Assembly: GCA_037962975.1 (NCBI GenBank)
Contig: CM075674.1
Span: forward strand, 87,312,501 to 87,376,500
Direction: 5' to 3'
Length of the DNA stretch: 64,000 nucleotides
From: Clitoria ternatea
Taxonomy: Eukaryota > Streptophyta > Magnoliopsida > Fabales > Fabaceae
The notes below the pieces were generated by a model that saw only the letters and a program-made list of their open reading frames with translations, searched no databases and was not told the origin of the DNA. Below are positions 58,931 through 64,000 of the stretch, in pieces (position 1 is the first letter of the stretch; every line of letters begins with the position of its first letter). The position numbers were made by a program, and so were the translations under genes.

Positions 58931-61205
58931 ATGAGTTTTTCTATTGTTATTCATCACAAAGGTAGATTTAGTGATGGCCCACCAATAGAGTACAGAGCGA
59001 ATGAAATTATTGTTTTTCATAACATTGATATTGATAGGTGGTCTTATTTTGAATGTGAGTCTCTGGTTAGGGAGTTCGGTTATAGTATGGACAACTTTAA
59101 AATGTGGTGGAAAAAGCCTAGTAGGGAGTTTATTGGCATTACGTGGGACAACCATGCATTGGATGTTGGATAGTTTACTATAAAGAATAGATGTAAGGTC
59201 GATATTTATGTTGACCATGTAGTTCTGGAGGGTGACCTGGTGTTGGAGTTAGCAGATAAAAAGGAGAAGTGTTTGGTTGACAAAGTTGATGTGAGGACAA
59301 AAGATGGCCTAGTTCAAAAGGTTCGAAGGACCAAATTTAGACCTAAGGTGAGGCCATTTATGTCACCTAAGAAACTTTCCCTTAGAATTTTTTTTACAAA
59401 AGTATTAAGGAAAAATTGTTTGGTGATGTAGGTTTTGACCCAACTGGGTTAGGACAAGAAAATGGGGGTAGAAAGGGAATGGAACCACAATCTAGTACTG
59501 TTAAGGTCTAGGGTGCAAATGTTGATAAGGAGGGTTTAGATGGGCTAGAATCAGAAACAACTATTAAGGTTGAGGGTGCTAATACTGGGAATGAGGGGAG
59601 ATATGGATTAGAATCAGAAAGAGATGATTAGGTTTAGGGTGCAAAAGCTGGGAATCAGGGGAGATAGGGGCTGGAATCAGAAAGAGATGCTGAGGTTAAG
59701 GGTGACAAACTTGAGAATGAGGGTAGAAAGGGGCTGGAATCAAACAGAGGTGTTGAGGTTCAGGGTGTTTATGTTGATAATAAGGAGAGAGATAAGGGCT
59801 GGAGTTAGAAATAGATGGTGAGGTTCAGGGTGCGAAACCTATGAATGAGAGGAAAGAAGGGGTGGAATCAAGGGACAATGAGAACTAAGGGGTGAGAGTG
59901 TAGATGTTGAGGTTTGGGGTTTAGGCAATGAGAATCAGGGTGGTAAGGATGATGGTGTAAAAGACAGACTTAATGGGAAGGATGGATCACCAAAACATGG
60001 TGAAGGTATTAGTTTGGGTTCAAATTGGTGCAGTAAGGTAAATGAGAAGCAATGTGGTGATATTGACATGGACTATGAGATAGATGGAATGAGTAGTTAT
60101 GTAGACTCAGATGAGGATGAGGATGATGGCGATGTTTTATTTCAGGCATCTGATGAAGACATGTTAGGGAAAAGGTTTGAACTCAGGTTGGGCATGGAGT
60201 TCAGTTCAAACAAGCTATAATGGAGTATGATATACATTTGGGGAAGCAGGTGAAATATGTTAAGAATGATCCATACAGGTGTAGTATTATTTGTAGTCAA
60301 CTTGGTTGCATGTGGCTAACCTTTGCAAGTAGGGTTGGTAGGACAAACATTATTTGGTTGAAGACATTCATGAACAAGCACACATGTAGTAAGGTTTTTA
60401 AGAACAAGAATCTTAATGATAGGTGGGTTGCTAAAATGATTTTGCCAAAAATGAAGAGTAACAAGAACACAAGGTTGGATGAGATAAAAATTGAGTTGAG
60501 GCTTAGTCATCAAGTAAGGATAACTAGTTGGACAACATACAATGCCAGAAGAATGGTAATTGCGATGATGGAAGGAAAGGCCACCAAACAATATGAACTT
60601 CTTTGGAACTATAGTATTAAGTTGAAGAGAGTCAGTAATGGGGATACTACCTGTAAGTTTCAAGTAGTTACCCCGGATAATGGTTTGCAACCAAGGTTTA
60701 GGAGTTACTACCTATGTCTTGATGCTTGTAAGAAGGGCTTCATGAGTGGATGTAGACCATTCATAGGGGTTGATGAGTGTCATTTGAGGACAACACATGG
60801 TGCGATCCTCTTAACAGTTGTAGGTAGGGATGCCAATGATCAGTATTTTCCACTAGTTATAGGTGTTGTAAAAATTGAAAACAAGGAAGCTTGGTCATGG
60901 TTTCTCACTTTATTGATGGAGGACATTGGTGGACCGAGACATAGACGCTATATGTTCATTTCAGATCAACAAAAGGTATGTATGTCCTTTTATAATTACT
61001 TATGATCCTAATATGGTATGCGAGTTAATGGTTTACATTGTTGCATTTCCTGCACAAGGACTGCTACAAGCCATGGATGACTTGAATTTAGGATCTAAAC
61101 ATATATTGTGTCAGACACCTATACAGTAACCTGAAAAAGAAGTTTGGTGGTGGTGCACTCTTGAAGGAGTTAATGATGGGGGCAAGTAAGGCCACATACA
61201 TACAG
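58931..61205 (+). pseudogene. Decayed Mutator-like (MuDR) transposase
   Basis: Starting from the ATG at 58931, the N-terminal part reads as a PB1-like domain of plant MULEs (MSFSIVIHHKGRFSDGPPIE) until a stop at 59171. A 21-residue repeat region (59490-59880) with internal stops and an acidic segment (60100-60170) follow. An open frame at 60220-60975 then carries the MuDR zinc region (C21, C30, H54, C56 of that frame) and the start of the MULE catalytic domain, with D185 (GVDECHL) and D249 (ISDQQK). A GTATGT donor follows at 60976. Exon 2 begins near 61058 (GLLQAMDDL), then shifts frame before CVRHLYSNLKKKFGGG and ends at 61205 before another GTATGT. The rest of the catalytic domain, with its glutamate, is missing. 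Confidence 0.88.
59490..59880 (+). repeat. 63-bp (21-codon) tandem repeat within the MULE remnant
   Basis: The phrase GAATCAGAAA recurs at 59548, 59611 and 59674, and as variants at 59737 and about 59802, so the period is 63 bp. In frame it encodes units like GLESERDAEVKG and ENEGRK. Three stops lie inside. The period being a multiple of three suggests it arose while the gene was coding. Confidence 0.88.
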
Positions 61206-61280
61206 GTATGTAATCAGTGCACCATGATACCTTCAACATGTTTTTAGTGTTTTCCTTAGATAGTCTGATCATAGATACTG

Positions 61281-61906
61281 TGTTAGGGGCATGAGAGGCA
61301 AAAATGAATTAGATCAAGGAGATAGATGAAGGGGCTTGTGATGTAGGAAGAAGGATCTGGTTCTCCTTCTTCTTTCTCTTATGATGTGTTTTCTTTTTCT
61401 TTTTCAAGGATGATAAGCGGAAGTAATGTAAAAATAATAAAAATAAGGATTAGGGTTTTAGGAAAAAAAGGGGGAAAGGGTTATGGAAGTTGGAAGGCAA
61501 AATTAGGATTATGTAAAAAAAGATAGGGGAAGGCACCACCTAGAAAGGATAAGCTTCATCTCATCACCTAGGGGAGGAAACCCTAGGATAAGAGCTTACC
61601 AAGGTTTAAGAAACTCTAGCTAAAAAAAGGAGGAAATTTCAACTCACTTAACAGATACTCAAATGTATTCTCTAAATTCAATTTATGAGTATTGTAAAGA
61701 AAAGCATGCGTATATATAAGCTAAGGAGGGGGCACACCACTTAACCTAATAAGTTTCACTCTCTTCTGAGTCCAAATGCACTAAAACTAAAGAAAACTAA
61801 GAAAGATGGCCAAAATACAAGACCCAAACTTAAACATAAGCATGAAACCCAAAACTAAAAAGTAATTCTAAACCTAATTAATTCTTTAAAAATAATATTT
61901 CTAACA
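61281..61906 (-). repeat. Probable LTR of the minus-strand gypsy element
   Basis: Plus-strand text begins TGTTAGGGGCATGAG and ends AATATTTCTAACA (626 bp), giving TG...CA ends with short inverted TGTTAG/CTAACA. On the minus strand it holds a TATA-like CTTATATATACGC near 61722-61710. The partner LTR is outside the window, and a normal polypurine tract was not evident beside it, so the limits are tentative. Confidence 0.5.
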
Positions 61907-62999
61907 AAAGGGGCAAAGAATGACCAAAAGGAGGCCCAAATGAGGCCTATGTCAGGCTCCCTTTCTTCAAGAGGATTTGTCCTTAAATCCTGAAAATCCT
62001 CAAGGCAATGCTCACATTAGAGATAAACTTACAAGAAGAAGGAAAAAAACAAAATGAGTCCAGGAAAATGAAGAAGGAAACAAAAATAAAAGAAAAAGAA
62101 AGGTAAAAGAAAACAAGACATAAGGTTTTCCACCAGGGTCAAATAATAGCCTTTTTACCTATATGAAAATAAAAGAAAAGATATCATAAAAAAATAGAAA
62201 GAAAACATCCCTCAAGAAGGCACAAAGTAACCAATGGAATCTCTCATGTATCCTAAAGATGGTATAAATGATATGATGCTCAATGAGGTTGAGATTAGAT
62301 ATAGAGAAATGATCAGGTATAGTAGAAGTAATCAAGGGCATATGAGTAAAAGAGTAAAATAAAATACCCTAAGGGGATGATAATGTGAAATGGCAGTTAA
62401 ATTAGGGACTAGATCATGCATAACATGCAAAGATGATACCAACCCCCAATATAATCCCCTATGAAAATGAATAGTATAAACATGATCAAAGATATGATAT
62501 GGGTATAAATAAAAAAGGTTAGGGAATGAAACAAATGACAAACCTATGAAAACTCTAGATACAAGAAAAATAAGAAAAGAAAAAACATAAAGAAAGGTTA
62601 ACTCAAAAGAGTAAAGACACAACTCTATCCTAAAAGAATTTATAATGACTATATATATCCTACAAGTAATCCTAAGAAAACTATGCAAACACAAGGTTCC
62701 ATTCATCCCATAGTGAATAGGATAGCGTGGAACACAAACCTTTAAGGGAATGAACACTTTAATGGGCAAAGAAAGGGAGAGGCCCGTTAAGCACAAGGGT
62801 GTGCTAGAAGTGTATGTATCATGAAGCATATAGAGAGGTTGGTGAAGGAGCAAGGCTCGCTTCACATGAAGTTTGGAGGCAAAAAGAGAAGAATGTCTCA
62901 TGGAGTTATCAAGGGAGACAACTTATTTACCTTTCCATGGTTGTATTTATATTGTTGGTGGGAGGTGGAAGGGCCAACCTCCCTATCCTTTTTCAACTT

Positions 63000-63700
63000 C
63001 ATTTGAAGTTGATCCTCTAAGACTTGCTTTGGAGTTAAGGGATGTAACACAAACTTCTTATTGTTATGCAGGAAGGTAGGGGTGTTAGAGAAACCCTCAT
63101 GGAGAACCTTTCTATCAAATTGTCAAGGTCTCCCTAACAGGATATGAGTTGCTTCCATGGGTACTACAGCATATAACACTTCATCTTGGTATGACCTTAT
63201 GGTGAAGGAAATTAAAACTTGTTTATTTACTAGTATCTCACCCCTCTCATTTAACCATTGAAATTTATAAGGTCTAGGGTGATCTACAAGTTTTAAACCC
63301 ATTTTGTGAACTAGCCTTTGACTAGCCGCGTTTGCACAACTCCCATTGTCCATAATTAGAGAACATAGTTTTTCATTTATGTAACATCTTATGTAAAAGA
63401 TGTTCTTTCTTTATGTACAATCATCTGCCTTTACATGACTTCCAAGAAGCCTTCGAATCATGTAAAGTTCACCATCATCTCCTAAAATGTGTTCACTGTC
63501 ATATAAGTCACTACTTGAGTCATCACTTGAAGAGTGAACATCAGAATTAGAGTATGACTGACTTGAGTAACACCCATTATTTTTCAAAATCATAGTTTTT
63601 TTGTAGGACAGTCAATAACAATATGTCCTTTACCTAGACATTTAAAACATTTGATGGCAGAAAATTTGGAGGAAGAAGGTTTGGAAGTGAAGTCATTTTT
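63000..63700 (-). pseudogene. Gypsy gag zinc knuckle and aspartic protease remnant
   Basis: Read on the minus strand: a CCHC knuckle CFKCLGKGHIVIDC (about 63650-63608), a Ser/Asp-rich linker (63593-63411, broken by a stop), then the protease SLIMDNGSCANAASQRLVHK to THILLGRP (63360-63123). DNGS replaces the usual DTG/DSG catalytic triplet, as seen in related plant gypsy elements. A stop follows LLGRP where Trp is expected, and the text continues QFDRKVLHEGFSNT and LTPKQVLEDQLQMKLKK with a frame change. This is a dead remnant. Confidence 0.8.
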
Positions 63701-64000
63701 ATCTTTATGAGTCCTATAGATTTGACCTTCTTTATACAACTCACTCTTTACTTATGGAGAAGAAGCGCCCACTCCCTTCTCCCTAAGTTTTCTTTCAAAC
63801 ATCTCTATTTTTCTAAGGCTAGAATCCTCCTTGCCCTTTCACTTGGGCTTAAAGGGTTGGTAGTCCCATTTATTATAAGGGTCCCTCTCATTAATTTAGC
63901 TTTCTACCTTAGTGCATTGATGTAAGAGTTCTTCTATATCAGAAAGGGGTAAAAGCTCTAATTATTTCTTTATATTCCTATTAAGACCATAGAGGAATCT

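Larger units (their letters stand above)
61281..64000 (-). mobile_element. Ty3/gypsy element, truncated by the window edge, pol apparently missing
   Basis: Gag end and protease lie at about 63700-63000 on the minus strand. The likely LTR at 61281-61906 marks the other side. Only about 1.1 kb of non-coding sequence separates protease from LTR, so reverse transcriptase and integrase are absent from their usual place. The remaining part, with the second LTR, would lie beyond 64000. It sits directly beside the truncated MULE remnant and may have interrupted it. Confidence 0.6.

Noticed and set aside
62332..62901. 189-codon minus-strand frame rich in Phe, Leu, Ile and Tyr, resembling a membrane protein
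   Set aside because: It falls in non-coding DNA between gypsy protease and LTR; the hydrophobic look comes from T-rich sequence, and no family was recognised.

Overview
The window is plant nuclear DNA, almost certainly from a legume and most like soybean or a close relative. The support is AT-rich composition, GT-AG introns, long LTR retrotransposons primed by initiator-tRNA-Met-type sites, legume-style MITEs and LTR fragments with ATCGATTAC motifs. The species call is an inference from recognised repeat families; no search was run.

Only two ordinary host genes are supported, both on the minus strand. At 15.7-19.7 kb lies a five-exon gene for a membrane-anchored, single-active-site protein disulfide isomerase of the PDIL5-2 type (431 aa). 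At 49.7-58.1 kb lies a 15-exon gene for the CCA-adding tRNA nucleotidyltransferase (575 aa from the first ATG, 515 aa from a second in-frame ATG suited to dual targeting). Both models were built exon by exon. Every junction has a GT donor and an AG acceptor, and both reading frames close without a shift.

Nearly everything else is mobile DNA, much of it nested. 0.5-6.3 kb: a decayed hAT (ZMYM1/TTF-type) transposase, with a 2.7-kb chromovirus-like solo LTR (TSD GCGTA) inserted in its upstream part. 9-13.5 kb: minus-strand LTR-like DNA carrying a 1.28-kb solo LTR (TSD TTACG). 20-28.6 kb: LTR-like DNA containing a 0.5-kb hAT-type MITE, whose right terminal repeat was split by a complete 6.2-kb Copia element (TSD TTGTC, LTRs about 1% diverged, uninterrupted 1369-aa polyprotein). 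30.4-43.7 kb: a broken Copia element interrupted by a 260-bp solo LTR (TSD GATGG), itself interrupted by an 8.2-kb minus-strand LTR element (TSD GTTCC) with young LTRs but a dead coding region and unusual tandem repeats in its interior. 44.5-48 kb: a Copia gag remnant cut by another chromovirus-like LTR with an 85-bp tandem repeat. 48.85-49.12 kb: a Tourist-type MITE with long inverted arms. 58.9-61.2 kb: a decayed Mutator-like transposase with a 21-residue repeat. 61.28 kb to the end: a minus-strand Ty3/gypsy element with gag and protease but no pol in its usual place.

I found no sign of an undescribed gene system. The most unusual material is the nesting fixed by target-site duplications, the apparently trans-mobilised 8.2-kb element with its hairpin and repeat arrays, the nearly intact Copia copy, and a 98-nt perfect alternating pyrimidine-purine tract.
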